Assembly (NCBI GenBank): GCA_034687125.1
Contig: JAQGBZ010000642.1
Location: forward strand, 1 to 23,648
Length of the DNA: 23,648 nt
Source of the DNA: Neelides folsomi
Lineage: Eukaryota > Arthropoda > Collembola > Neelipleona > Neelidae
Direction: 5' to 3'
The position numbers and the translations under genes are program-made. The notes below the pieces were generated by a model. That model worked only from the letters and a program-made list of their open reading frames with translations, did no database searches and had not been told where the DNA came from. Of this stretch, positions 1 to 10,900 are shown in pieces. Each line of letters opens with the position of its first letter. The first letter of the stretch is position 1.

Positions 1-127
1 ACGCTTTGACCATATCAGTTTTTAGTTTGCTTCATAGTAGATGGATACATTTAACATAAATCGCCGATGTTTAAAGACTTTTATCTTTAATCACATTAAA
101 ATGGTTGCCCATTAAAAAAATAAAATT

Positions 128-146
128 ACTTATGGCCCTCCCTGTA
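128..146. repeat. Single arm of a CAGGGTGGGCC hairpin MITE (remnant)
   Basis: The right-hand arm of the hairpin MITE seen complete at 6954-7025 is recognisable here (acttatggccctccctg followed by TA), with one or two substitutions. No matching left arm is present upstream, so this is a degraded or half copy. The rest of positions 1-669 is AT-rich with no supportable coding sequence. Confidence 0.6.
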
Positions 147-669
147 CATAAAGTAGAATATTACTTCAATATACGACCATTGTAGTAATACAATACAAAA
201 TATGATATTTCAAATATTTCAAAATAATGTAATTAAAACTTTTCAAATAGATTTCTCAATTGGCCAAACTTCATTCTGCTTAAATTAAATTGTGAAAAGA
301 ATGAAAAGCCTAACAAATTGATCAGAACCGAAAAACTAACAATTAATACTGCAAAGATAATTATTCTTTAATTTTAGCTTGGTTTATACATATTTAGGTT
401 ATCGCATAGTTTAGATTTTCTAAACTTTTGAAAAATCATCTGACTTCCTATATATTATTTTTGGATTATGTGATTCTTAATATAAAATATATAAAATCTA
501 CCTACAATAATTGTAGTAAATACTGACCAGTTTATTCATATGAAGCAACCTATGAATATTTATATACAAATAGAAAATAAAATGTTCAATTTCATTATCA
601 AAGCAATTCTCGTTTATTTGAAAAATTCATAAATATAACTCATACAAGATAAGGTTTAAATGCAATACA

Positions 670-675
670 TTTATT
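670..675 (-). terminator. Polyadenylation signal for the MCAT gene
   Basis: The plus strand reads tttatt, so the minus strand carries AATAAA about 115 nt after the MCAT stop codon. The position suits a short 3' UTR. The motif is common in AT-rich DNA, so the support is positional only. Confidence 0.4.
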
Positions 676-788
676 AACTATAAATCGACTATTTTATAAG
701 CTAACTTGGCGTAATATAAATTAGGGCCATTTAGTCCCATTTAAGTAAAAAATGTTTAGTTAGTTAAATATATGAGAGAAATGGAGTT

Positions 789-2463
789 TTAAGGTTGGAA
801 GCTTTCAGTTCTTAAAGCCGCTTTAGAATTGACCATCTTTAAAACTGTCTTTAATCCTTTTCCAGGCCCAACTTCATAAGTATTCGGATATTCCATATCT
901 GCAGGTCTAAACAGAATAATAAAATAATAATAAATATATTTATTTATTTAATTTTTGTCATTTTTGCTCAAGATTCATTTTTGCATCAGATTCATACTAA
1001 ATAATTAAACCTTACCTTTGATATATATGATGTAGAATTTGTTCCCAATTGACTGGTTTGTAAATTTGTTTAACAAAATGTTTTTTAATGTCCTTTTCGG
1101 CATGATATCTTGTCCCAGTGCAATTAGAATAAATTCTCATTCTCGGTTTGTTCAATTCGATGGAATCAAGAACAAGACGCAGAGGTTCAACAGCGGGTTT
1201 CATCAACGTCGTGTGAAAAGCTCCAGCAACAGGAAGGATCTTAACTTTCCTCAAGTTAAATTCTTCACCTCGTTGTTGAATAAAAGCAATTGCTTCCCGA
1301 TGACCAGCAATCACTTTGCAATGAGGAAACAAATAATTTGCAATGGAACAAACTGGATCTTGAATGTCAAATTCTCTTTTGCACCATTCTTTCGCTACTT
1401 TAATGGCAAAAGCTGCAAATATAAAAAAGTCAATAAGATAAATAATAAAAAAATAATAATAATAGCATTTAAATTATTTATCTAATTTAGATATAAAATT
1501 CACCTACACATTGCCATTAAATTAAAATTAAAATATTTAATTTTACGTAGTTTTGAATCCGCTCCATAAAGAACAGTTGCCATTTGACCTTGTACAATTT
1601 CACAAGCGTAGTGCATCGCTTCGGCACGAACTTTGACAATTCTGACAGCGTCTTCGAATGAAAAAACTCCTCCTAAAGTGAGAGCTGCAAGTTCTCCAAC
1701 GCTGAATCCTGCAGTTGACACGCATTTCTCAATGGCTTCTGGATTGACATCTCGGAGTCTTTCAAGAGCAGCAAGTGATGTAATAAATACAGCCGGTTGG
1801 CAATATCTCGTCTCGTCCAATTTCTCTTGTGGGCCATTCCAACAAAGGTCCAAGATGTCATAACCAAGAATGCTGCTGGCTGTTTCGTACAACAATTTAA
1901 TATGCTGAGGAATTGTTGCAGGGTCGCCACACATTCCAACATGTTGGGTTCCTTGGCCAGGAAATATAATAACCTTTAAAAAATTAAATTATCTCACATT
2001 AAAATAATTAACTTAACCTATAATATTTATATTACGTAACATATAAATAAATTATTATTATTAAATAAATTTTAAGTACAATAATTATAATTAATTTGAT
2101 AATTTTAAATACCGATTTAGTTGATGGTATAATTATTTCTTTAGATTTATCTTCAACACGAGGAAGTTTAACTCCTTTTGGATAAGGACTCGACAAAAAC
2201 GGATCTCCTTCAGGAGGAGAATCGATGTCTGTTAAAGTTGTCGCGTTTTTAATGAGTCTTGGAATATTCCTCTTTGGTGGTTTATTCAACGGAATTTCAT
2301 TATTTGGTCGAGATTGAGAAGTTTCTTGGCCAAATTCGGAATTTTCAATTTGTTCTTCTTCATTGTACATAAATCGGAGTGAGCCTCGTCCTCTCAAAGA
2401 TCGCTGAATTGTCAGTGGAGTATATTGTGGAAACTTAATTCTTAATAATGTCTTTAACAGCAT
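789..2463 (-). CDS. MCAT: Malonyl-CoA:acyl carrier protein transacylase, mitochondrial (4 exons, 430 aa)
   Basis: Exons on the minus strand are 2463-2113, 1973-1547, 1412-1016 and 906-789; all junctions are GT-AG and keep one frame. The enzyme moves malonyl groups from CoA to acyl carrier protein in mitochondrial type II fatty acid synthesis. Residues 1-31 are basic and lack acidic residues, as in a mitochondrial presequence. Exon 2 opens with the family motif FPGQG (121-125), and the nucleophile elbow GFSVGE is at 206-211 with Ser208. The later NYLFP...VIAGH segment (285-297), the catalytic-His motif GAFH (His326) and the terminal VGPGKGL also match. Length is slightly above the roughly 390 aa of the human enzyme because of a poorly conserved linker at 32-117. 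The ATG at 2463 is the first in the open frame. The last acceptor must be TTTAG at 907; the nearby CAG would break the frame. It appears intact. Confidence 0.93.
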
Positions 2464-3132
2464 TTTAAACAGTTGATTAATTGACAACTATTTTTTAATT
2501 ATATTTTTCTAGTTAAACCTTGAAGTTAAAATGCCTAGATTTAATTTTGACTTGACCGTGGTTTGTGGTAAATGATTCCCGGCCGGCTTTCAAAGTGAAT
2601 TTTATTTAGCTCCTTTGCATCAACTTTTATTACTGCAAGCCAATGCCAAGCAGAATGCAAAAATAGAAAATGCTTCTAGATTTAAAGTTAAAGACATTTA
2701 ATATTTAAACTTTAACTTTAGGTTTAAAAGAATATTTTTAAAATTTTTACTTTAACTTAAGTTTTATAATGTATTAATAATTATTGTTTCGTCGTTCTTT
2801 ATAATATTTATTGATTGACTATAATAATTATCACTTTATCATTTAATTGAGTATTAGAATATCACATAAAGGACAGAACAGACAAACATGATATAAATTG
2901 TAATAAGGTAATAACAGACATTTAATTGTTAATTGAAAACAATAAAGTGGAAAATTAACCATAATTTTTAATAATAGAAAATATTAGTAAAACACAAGCA
3001 TAAATTGTAAACGTTGATTATATGATTGCAATAGTACAAAGTTATTAGGAGAATTAAAGATTAGAGATCTATATGAAGAATGTTCTTATTAACCCATTAA
3101 TGTGGATTATAATAACATTTACATTTGAGCCT
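2464..3132. other. Intergenic DNA upstream of MCAT
   Basis: This AT-rich spacer lies between the MCAT start and the 3' end of the F-box gene, both on the minus strand. The promoter of MCAT should be here, but no convincing TATA box or initiator was picked out. A small GC island (cccggccggc near 2580) is the only compositional feature. No coding sequence is supportable. Confidence 0.5.
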
Positions 3133-4989
3133 TCAAATCTCAAGAATCCGAGTATTAGGAACGTAATATCTAAATCCCTGCATGAAAGCTTCTCTGTCAA
3201 TTTCAAGATGCAAATCACCCGAGAAGGAAATGTGTCCTTCGATTCCCACAGCATATCTTACTGAAATATTTAAAATAATAATTAATTTAATGGTTATTTT
3301 GTTAACTCAAATATTAATTAACCATTCCACTTAATTAATAATAAGTTAATACACATAGTAAATTATTAATACACAAACTTACACATTTGCACAATTTGAT
3401 TCCTGTTCAACTTGCAGCTAAATAAAATACATAATAATTAGACATTAGATATTCGGTGAAAGTGAAAATGAAAATTAATAGAGATTTCATTTAAGATAAT
3501 TAAATTAAAGGTATTTAAGATAATTAGATTTAATGTTATTTAAGATTTTAATTTATTTTGTAACATACCTGTAAAGTTTTATTTTGGTCAATTTTGGTTG
3601 TTGTGCAATATAATAAATAGTTCTGGCCGTGATTGATTGAGTTGCTGGATACGGCTGCCATTGCCACCAAAGATACCGCTGAAGTGTGAACATCATGAGA
3701 TGAGGAAAGCTTGTCGGAATATCGAAGAGATCTTGGAGCGTGTCTTGGTCCACCAATCCGTCAATATTCAATTCAATGAGGGAATTGGGAAGAAATTGGT
3801 ACAATTGTCTTGTCCGCAATCCCTCCGTTGTCACTGACAGTTTTTTCAGTTTTGTGCAAACGACCAAGAATTTCAAATCAACAAAATGTTTCGTCGGTTC
3901 ATCGTCGTCTTTATGGATCAAAACCCGAAACACTTCCAAAGTGTTTTTGCTCATGCAAACTGATCCCTGAATCACGTTTGATTTCCACATCTGTAAGTTG
4001 ACAATGAGCTCAAGGGTGTGAAGACAATTTTGCCCATAAAGCAATTCCGTCCAACTTGATCTCCCGTCCATTTCATACACGACCAATTTGTCGGCTTTGA
4101 TTTCCGCAAATTTGGGATCTCGGTAATATTCATTCGAGTAGATTTGATAAACATTGTAAAGTTCAAGCTCTTTAAGAGTTCCCTTATTGTTGAGAATCAT
4201 TTGCCCAATGGGATCTTTTTTGTCTCCCAAATTCCCCATAGAGGAATAGATGAGGAAATTGTCGACGTCGCCAATAAGAAGAACTTTTAATTTTTTAAGG
4301 CGACCCAAAACACCCAGTTCGGAAAAAAGAGTCATGAGGAGAAAATAATTCTTTGTTTCGTCCATTGTCGCGACCGAGAAAGTGAAATTCATTTCGGTGA
4401 GATTCGGAGGGAAGACGAAATTCTTCGTCGGCTTCAATTTCCGGAAATTGATGAAACAGGGGCCGTTGAAGGAGATTTTGGAAAGATTTGGAAGAACTTT
4501 GAGAAGACTTAAAAGATTCCTTTTCCAGATCAAATTTACAAAGGTGATTGAACGCACTCGCTGATGAACCATTTTCTTTTTTACGGTCTTGTTCAAGTTC
4601 TTCAAGATGAGACTTACAACATCACGTTGGTCGATTGATTGAGCTTCTTCAAAATTACGTTCAGTGAAGACGAGATTGACACCGTAGATGTAGTCAATGT
4701 TTTGTTTCCTTTAAAAATCATTTTTAATTAGTAAATTTAAATTGTTAATTTAGCAATTAAATTAATTAATTTTAATGATCTTACCAACGCTTGCAAACTT
4801 GTCTTTGACATTGTCGTTCGTGTGGTGTTAAATAACTAAAGATTTCAGAAAGAATCTGAAAATAAAGAAAGTTAATGTCAGTTAATGAGAAGAATGAGAA
4901 CAAAGGAAAAGATTGATTTTTGGGATTTGTAGTGATTTTCAACAAGTTGAGGCCCGAACCTCGTTTGGAAGTTGGTTAATGTTCTCCAT
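3133..4989 (-). CDS. F-box and leucine-rich-repeat-like protein (5 exons, 467 aa)
   Basis: Exons on the minus strand are 4989-4960, 4855-4785, 4708-3569, 3417-3383 and 3260-3133. Joining the first three gives a canonical F-box: MENINQLPNE, then ILSEIFSYL, then CQRQVCKRW, about residues 5-34. The body (about 40-440) has irregular leucine-rich repeats such as LKKLKVLLI, LKELELYNV, LKKLSV and SLIELNIDGL. Proteins of this layout usually bind SKP1 through the F-box and present substrates to an SCF ubiquitin ligase; the substrate is unknown. Exon 3 alone would end four codons after a strong donor (CAG|GTATGT), giving a shorter form. Splicing instead to the 35-nt exon 4 and exon 5 keeps the frame and adds about 54 residues ending RILEI. 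That longer form is preferred because all four later splice sites fit in phase. The class is clear; orthology is not. Confidence 0.85.
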
Positions 4990-5074
4990 TATTGGTAATT
5001 TTAATGATTTTAATTGGAATTTTGGAAAAGAAGTGAAAAAACGGTGGAAAATGGGAAGAAATGACCTGAGAGGA

Positions 5075-5081
5075 TTTTATA
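5075..5081 (-). promoter_or_regulatory. Possible TATA box of the F-box gene
   Basis: On the minus strand the sequence is TATAAAA, 86 nt before the ATG at 4989. This would put transcription start near 5048 and give a 5' UTR of roughly 60 nt. Support is motif and spacing only. Confidence 0.35.
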
Positions 5082-5360
5082 TGAAAACTTTCTTTTGCTT
5101 TGTGCTCATAGGAAAGAAAGTTCATTGAGGTTAATGACCCGACCACGTCAGCGGCGAAGAAAGTCGAGGAAAGCATTGGATCCAAGGTTTGTTGAACCAA
5201 CACAAGAACAAGATGGATGAAATTTTACTTTTACTTTATTTAATTAATTATAATTAAGTATTCTCATTAGTTAATTGAAAATAAATGTGAGTTAAATTCA
5301 TTAAACTTTTATGTGTATTTATTTTACATTAGATTTTTCATTAAATTATTATATTATACC

Positions 5361-6055
5361 AGCAATCGGCCAGTCTCCCGACTGGTTGATAACTTCTTTC
5401 CATTAAAAACTATTAAATGGTACAAACCGTAGGGTCCGGTATCTGTCCCCCGACCCGGATACTTTTAAAATCATAACCCCCAGACAGATTTCGGGCCAGT
5501 ACGTACAATGGATAGAAGTTACGAAACCGTCGGGCCCTTTGCTGGTCTTTAGTTATAAAATACCAGGTAATATAGGTGATCCGTCGACATTTAGCTCTTA
5601 TTGCAACAGTGTGGGCTGAATTAATATTACAAACCTCTTAAGATCATGACAATGTCACAGAGTTTAGCATTTACCAGCAGATTCGGGTATTACCTGAGCC
5701 AGAAGGTCGGGACGGACAGGAACGATCCGCTCCTGGCACTTTATGGGCCCGGAGCCGGACACAATTTTTTTAAATCATAGAATCAGGCAAGGGAGAGAAA
5801 GAATTTGTCAAAAAACGTTTCCATATGAACGTATGTCAAACTCAAACTCGCCAACTTTTACAAAATATTTCAAAAGTTTATGTATCTCCTCCTTGCCAAA
5901 ACCCACATTGTCGCAGATTTCTCAAAGACGATCGGTTTAATTAAAAAAGGCCTGTCATGTTTTATACGGAAAGATTTCGGTCAGATTGGCATTTACAATT
6001 GAGCCCCCACTGTTGTAGTAATTGAGAAAAGTTCCCTTAATATTACAAAGACTGG
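5361..6055. repeat. Degenerate, relatively GC-rich repeat of unknown type
   Basis: This stretch is visibly richer in G and C than its surroundings and is built of diverged repeated pieces. Forms of aaaccgt(a/c)ggg occur near 5425 and 5523. The segment ccgga(t/c)ac...ttttaaaatcata near 5455 recurs near 5754. A short hairpin CCAGTC-TCCC-GACTGG lies at about 5370-5385. The piece caacagtgtgggct near 5604 has an inverted counterpart, agcccccactgttg, near 6002. It looks like an old mobile element or satellite fragment. No transposase or reverse transcriptase is readable, and the open frame 5743-5940 has no family resemblance. Confidence 0.4.
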
Positions 6056-6951
6056 AATTTTATAAAGGTAGATTCATTTATGTACACTGTAATTGTATGT
6101 CATTGTATGGTATTAAATATTTTATTATATAAATAATAAATTAAATTAAATATTAATACTATGAAGGAATATTATGTATATTTATTTATCTGTGAATTTA
6201 AGTTTACTGTTTTTAATTTTTAATTAATCATTTTATTTGTGTTATTCAAGTTCTTGGTTTGTTCTTGAAAGATTCTGGCTAACAGATTTGTTGCGTAATC
6301 GAAGATTGTGATTGAGGGCGATTTGTGAGAATAGTTATTTTAAAAGATTTAAAAGTGAAACAGGAAATCAAATTGGAGCAGGCGAAGGAACGCGTGGGGG
6401 CGAATGTTCACTCTTATTGTCCAAAGGGCACGACCCATTTGAAACTTAAAAACGGAATTCTTTTCATTCTTTTCTATGCCACACACTCCGTCCTTAATCA
6501 TATAACCCGAGTTTAATAAATACTTAAATGTTAACTACATTAAGTAGATATCTGTATATTATGGGGAAAGAGAGCGTTTATTATTTATAGCATTTTTAAC
6601 CCAACTTTCAATCTCCGCAAAAATCGTTGCGTGAAGTGAAACAGATAATTATTCAATGCGTTTTTGCTGAACAAGCTCTGTTTTTTACATGTCTCTTTAA
6701 TTCATTTTTGTTAACTCACACTCGTCACACTTCACTTTTTCATCATTAAGTTCATATTCATCCTCATTTCTAAATTAAATCCAGCTGTTCCATTTGTCAC
6801 TTTTCCAATTTAATGCTCGATGAGTTATAAATTGTAAATAGCTTTTCTTTTTACCAAATAATACAAAAAATTCTTAAGATTCAATAATATCATACGATAC
6901 GATACGATTACACATATACATATTGTATGTGTGTTTTTTAATATGTACTTG
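6056..6951. other. Intergenic DNA, no supported gene
   Basis: Mostly AT-rich. A less AT-rich patch at about 6280-6515 holds a 63-codon open frame (6325-6516) that matches nothing recognised and has no signal peptide or clear splice sites. Three tandem copies of atacg occur near 6894-6908, next to the MITE that follows. Confidence 0.4.
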
Positions 6952-6953
6952 TA

Positions 6954-7025
6954 CAGGGTGGGCCATAAGTTGCTTTTTTATACGATTGTTTATTTAAAAA
7001 AGAAAGCAACTTATGGCCCACCCTG
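6954..7025. mobile_element. 72-bp hairpin MITE, family A (Tc1/mariner-type ends)
   Basis: Nearly the whole element is an inverted repeat: CAGGGTGGGCCATAAGTTGC at the left and its complement at the right, around a short loop. TA dinucleotides flank both ends (6952-6953, 7026-7027), the target duplication expected of Tc1/mariner-class elements. It has no coding capacity. Further family copies are at 10945-11020 and 18383-18456, with a half copy at 128-146. Confidence 0.85.
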
Positions 7026-7027
7026 TA

Positions 7028-7929
7028 CATACATACAGAAACAAATTGTATTAAAAGTACATTTAGTGTAATGTACCTATACTATAATTTGAATACTGAT
7101 TATTTCTTTCTTTCACCCAATTAAACTAATTAATAATATAATAGAAATAATACAGTTAGCTATACTATGTATTTACATATAAGTATTGTGCAAAAATCAG
7201 AATGTTGTGTGTTATTGAAAATATCGATAATATTTAACAACTTCCTTGCACTTAACTTAAAGTTAGCACATAAAAAGAAATTGTAAGAAAAGAAAATTAT
7301 TTATATTCATAAATTAAATGAACATATGTTAAATTAATTTAACATTAACATTTGTATAAAAATTAAAAAAGTTATTTAATAGAAACTGATCTTGTGTTTA
7401 TTATTTTATATCCACTTTTAGCTATTTTTGATGAAGGGCAAATCAATAGATTGGAAATTGGAAACATTGACCTAAAAAGTTAATTGAAAATTGAGGTTGA
7501 GAAAACAAATTGCGGAATGAGAGGAATATGATTTAAAGAAGGTGACCGAAAAGTCATCAACATTAATATCAATTGGGATCATTTAAAAAACCAAATCTTC
7601 CTCATATCTTGAAATAATAAAAAAGGAGTCATCATTTTTATCTCTTGTTTTCCCCATCTATTTAAAAACCTCAAAAAAAACGTAAAGGGAAGTTTAAATA
7701 GCAGATAAGTTAAATAATGTGTAGAACTTGAAATCCAACACAAGGAATTTAAAAATTGTTAATACAATTTACTTCTTGTAAATATAATGAAAGTCGAGTG
7801 ATCCAAATTGGAACTGTTCCTGTGTTGAGCGGAGCTGATCAAGGAGGGATCGGCATTCTGCCAAAACTTGTGATCCCGAAAGATGAAATTAATATTAAGA
7901 GGAAAAGGAGGAGGATTTATTTGCGTAGA
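7028..7929. other. Intergenic DNA upstream of the Eiger-like gene
   Basis: AT-rich, without a supportable gene. The open frame at 7756-7938 runs into the proposed core promoter of the next gene and is probably fortuitous. Any upstream control sites of the TNF-ligand gene would be expected here, but none can be named from sequence alone. Confidence 0.4.
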
Positions 7930-7931
7930 TA

Positions 7932-7940
7932 TATATAAAG
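7932..7940 (+). promoter_or_regulatory. TATA box of the Eiger-like gene
   Basis: TATATAAAG lies 41 nt before the ATG at 7981. A pyrimidine-flanked tccaatt about 25-30 nt downstream could serve as initiator, which would leave a 5' UTR of only about 20 nt. Confidence 0.5.
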
Positions 7941-7980
7941 CTCCTTTTCCTTAAGTCCAATTCCCCAGTGTTGATTAACG

Positions 7981-10900
7981 ATGAAGCAGGCGGAGTTCTC
8001 CGAAGTTCTCCTCCCAACTGTGGTCGCTGGACGGTCGGCGGTCATGGTTTCTTCCTCGTCCTCAAAGTGGTTGGCAGCAACGGCGGCCCTCTTCGTCTTC
8101 GCCTTCACCGTCGCCTCCATCTCGCTGGTGCTCAGATACGAAGACAAGTTCACGGCACAGGAAATCAGAATTTCAACACTTGAAGGAGAAGTTCAAAAGT
8201 TTTTGAAAACTCTGGAAGAAGCGGCAGAAAACAATGAGCTTCTTCTGATCCAACATTATGACGATTTACACGAAATTGAAGATGACGATCACGATGATTT
8301 AGAGCAGCTTAGACGGGAATACTTTGGGGTAAAATTTAATTTGCTCAACATTTAAATTAAATACTACAAAACAATTAAATTCAAAATCACATTTAAATTC
8401 AAAATCACAGTCACAATCACAATTCATTAATTTTTGAAGAATTAAATCCTCCCTTTGATTTAATATACCTAGCATAAAATGTAATTTAACAATCATATCT
8501 AAATACCTTATGATTCATTCAGATTCATGATCATAATGAGTTTTAACAATCGAGCATTGACATTAAATTTTTAATTTAACAATTACATACATTATTTGTA
8601 CTTTTCAAATTATCACAACTTCTCGTATAACACATAACATATGAGATATGACCACTTTGTTAGCTCTATACAAATAATGAGTCTCAGAAAATAAAGTGTG
8701 TAAAGTTGTCTAAACAGAGATAGTAATTTATCTCAAAATCATACGAGTGTAATAAGTATAATCTTAGGACTTTTGAGTTAACTCGTAGCCAGTTAAAAAT
8801 ATTTTGGAAATTAGCTTTATTTTCTACAAGTAGTTTTCTGAGCCATATAGTATACAATTTACGTTTTAACTATCAGTAATATTTATTCATCTTCTATCTA
8901 TGTAAATATTATAAGTAGTTCCATACATATTAGAATAGGTAAGTTTGAAAATCTGTAAAAATAGTTATAATTATAGGAGATTGAGAAATATTGACGAGAG
9001 GTAACGAGATTGTCTATAGAGATATTTTGTAGGATATGACTGGATATGAGTTTGTGAGGAATGCAAAGTTTTGCCAAAGATTTGAGATAAAGTGTAAGCT
9101 GAAAGAAGCTTAACCTTTCCCTTGACCGTCATCGTCATTTCCTCTTGAAAAACATTCTATTTTAGCACTGTGTTCATACTACGTATTGAAAATAATCCTT
9201 TATACTTTTACCGCTTTTCTAATCATAGACAAATCCGAGTACACGCAATTACAATTTATTGAATATCCATAATACATTTTTAAGATATTAATGTTAGTAA
9301 GATCCATTATGTAATTAAGATAGATGGATGTAACCGAATAATGATTTTCAATCTGGTCCGATTTCATTTTAAGATTTTATCAATATTGTCCAAAGAACAT
9401 GGTCATTTTAATCAAACGAATTGATTCATTACTTCAATCCTTCACTTTTTTGGTTTTAATTGACGAGCGTCAATTTATTTCATATTAATTATATTAATAA
9501 CCATCACATGAATCATGAGGTTAACGATGGTAAAGTGAAGTAGGAAAAGTTCACATTAATCAATTCCAAAGCTGTAAATTATTATGTATTTAAGGGATTC
9601 TTCGTAATCAAAGATTAAGAGGTCAAATTCTATATTCCTTATCTTTCATGTTTACTCATCCTTTCAAAGAGGGTCAGAATTTCCAAGTTGACCATTATGA
9701 TTCAAGAACGATCCTTTTTCATTCAATATATGCACTTATATACATTTTATACTTGGGCTTAAGTTTTCTATATCATGCAGATTTGTCATATACTACCATA
9801 TGCCTACTAACATTAAGTATTTAAGTACAATGTTACTAATACATAAATATTTAGCACTACCTAATATGGTATTACCGATTCTTTGTGTATCATAAATTAC
9901 AAGTACAAAATTTGCAATTAGTTAATCTCGATAAATTGTAGTTTTATATAATTACTCATATAGTATAATTAGTATAATGCAATCAGTATGAATCGATGTA
10001 TGTATGAGCGTCATACAAGTAAATATTTTAGGAGTAAATTATAAGGATTATATACTTACGATTAATAATTCAACTACTATGTATGTAATATGTATAAGTA
10101 TAATATTATTCATTAAATATTAGTCATTCAATGTTCATATTCGTGGTTAAGACTAAGTTTCACGCATTTGTTAAAATTTATAGGATGTGATTCAAAGGAC
10201 GTGATTAACTTTGTCTGAACCATGATGAAAAAATTATTAAAGTGGCTTTGTTTAAAAAGAGAGAAAATGGAAATCCTTTGAGTTTGAGCCAAAAGATGAA
10301 AGGAAATTGAAGGAGGCAGATGAGGGAGAAATGAATGGGAAACATCTTATTACATCTTTTCATATCCTCCATAACACCAATTGACATTGACATTGAGAGA
10401 CCTTGGCTCATCTCTTTAATATTTCTGGCTCACAGGAGATTAAACGGAGTGAGAACAGGACGAGGAACAAGCGGCAGATTCCCGTCTCCTTCCAGCCACA
10501 GTTCGAGGACGCGGTCGACAAGACCTCCGATGGCGTCCCCATCCTTGACAAGACATATGCCAGCAGAGAGGGACGAACGCCAAGGCAATTTTCACAAACT
10601 TTCCCCACACCCGACAGTGAGGGACTCAGGCTTTATGAATCACTCGTCGCAACTGGTTAGATCGCAAATCGCAATTATGTCAAAAATATGCACCTAATAA
10701 TTTTATTGCAAAATTTGATTTTGGCTTTTAACTTCTTGTTCTAATACTCTTTAACGATATCTCGAATTAGTTAACTGTACTATAAAACGTACAGGGTGTT
10801 TCATAAAGTACGCATCATCATTTACGCATCATCATTTTCAAATGACGAGCCATTGAAAGTTCATAATTTTCAATGGCTCGTCATTCGAAAATGATGCGTA

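Noticed and set aside
1039..1485. 148-codon plus-strand frame
   Set aside because: It lies antisense to MCAT exon 3 and its flanking introns, with no family resemblance; the minus-strand reading has catalytic motifs and correct splice phases.
5743..5940. 65-codon frame in the GC-richer repeat
   Set aside because: No recognised domain, no splice or promoter context, and it lies within degenerate repeated DNA.
6325..6516. 63-codon plus-strand frame
   Set aside because: No signal peptide, domain or clear splice sites. It could be a lost exon, but the evidence is too thin to annotate as a gene.
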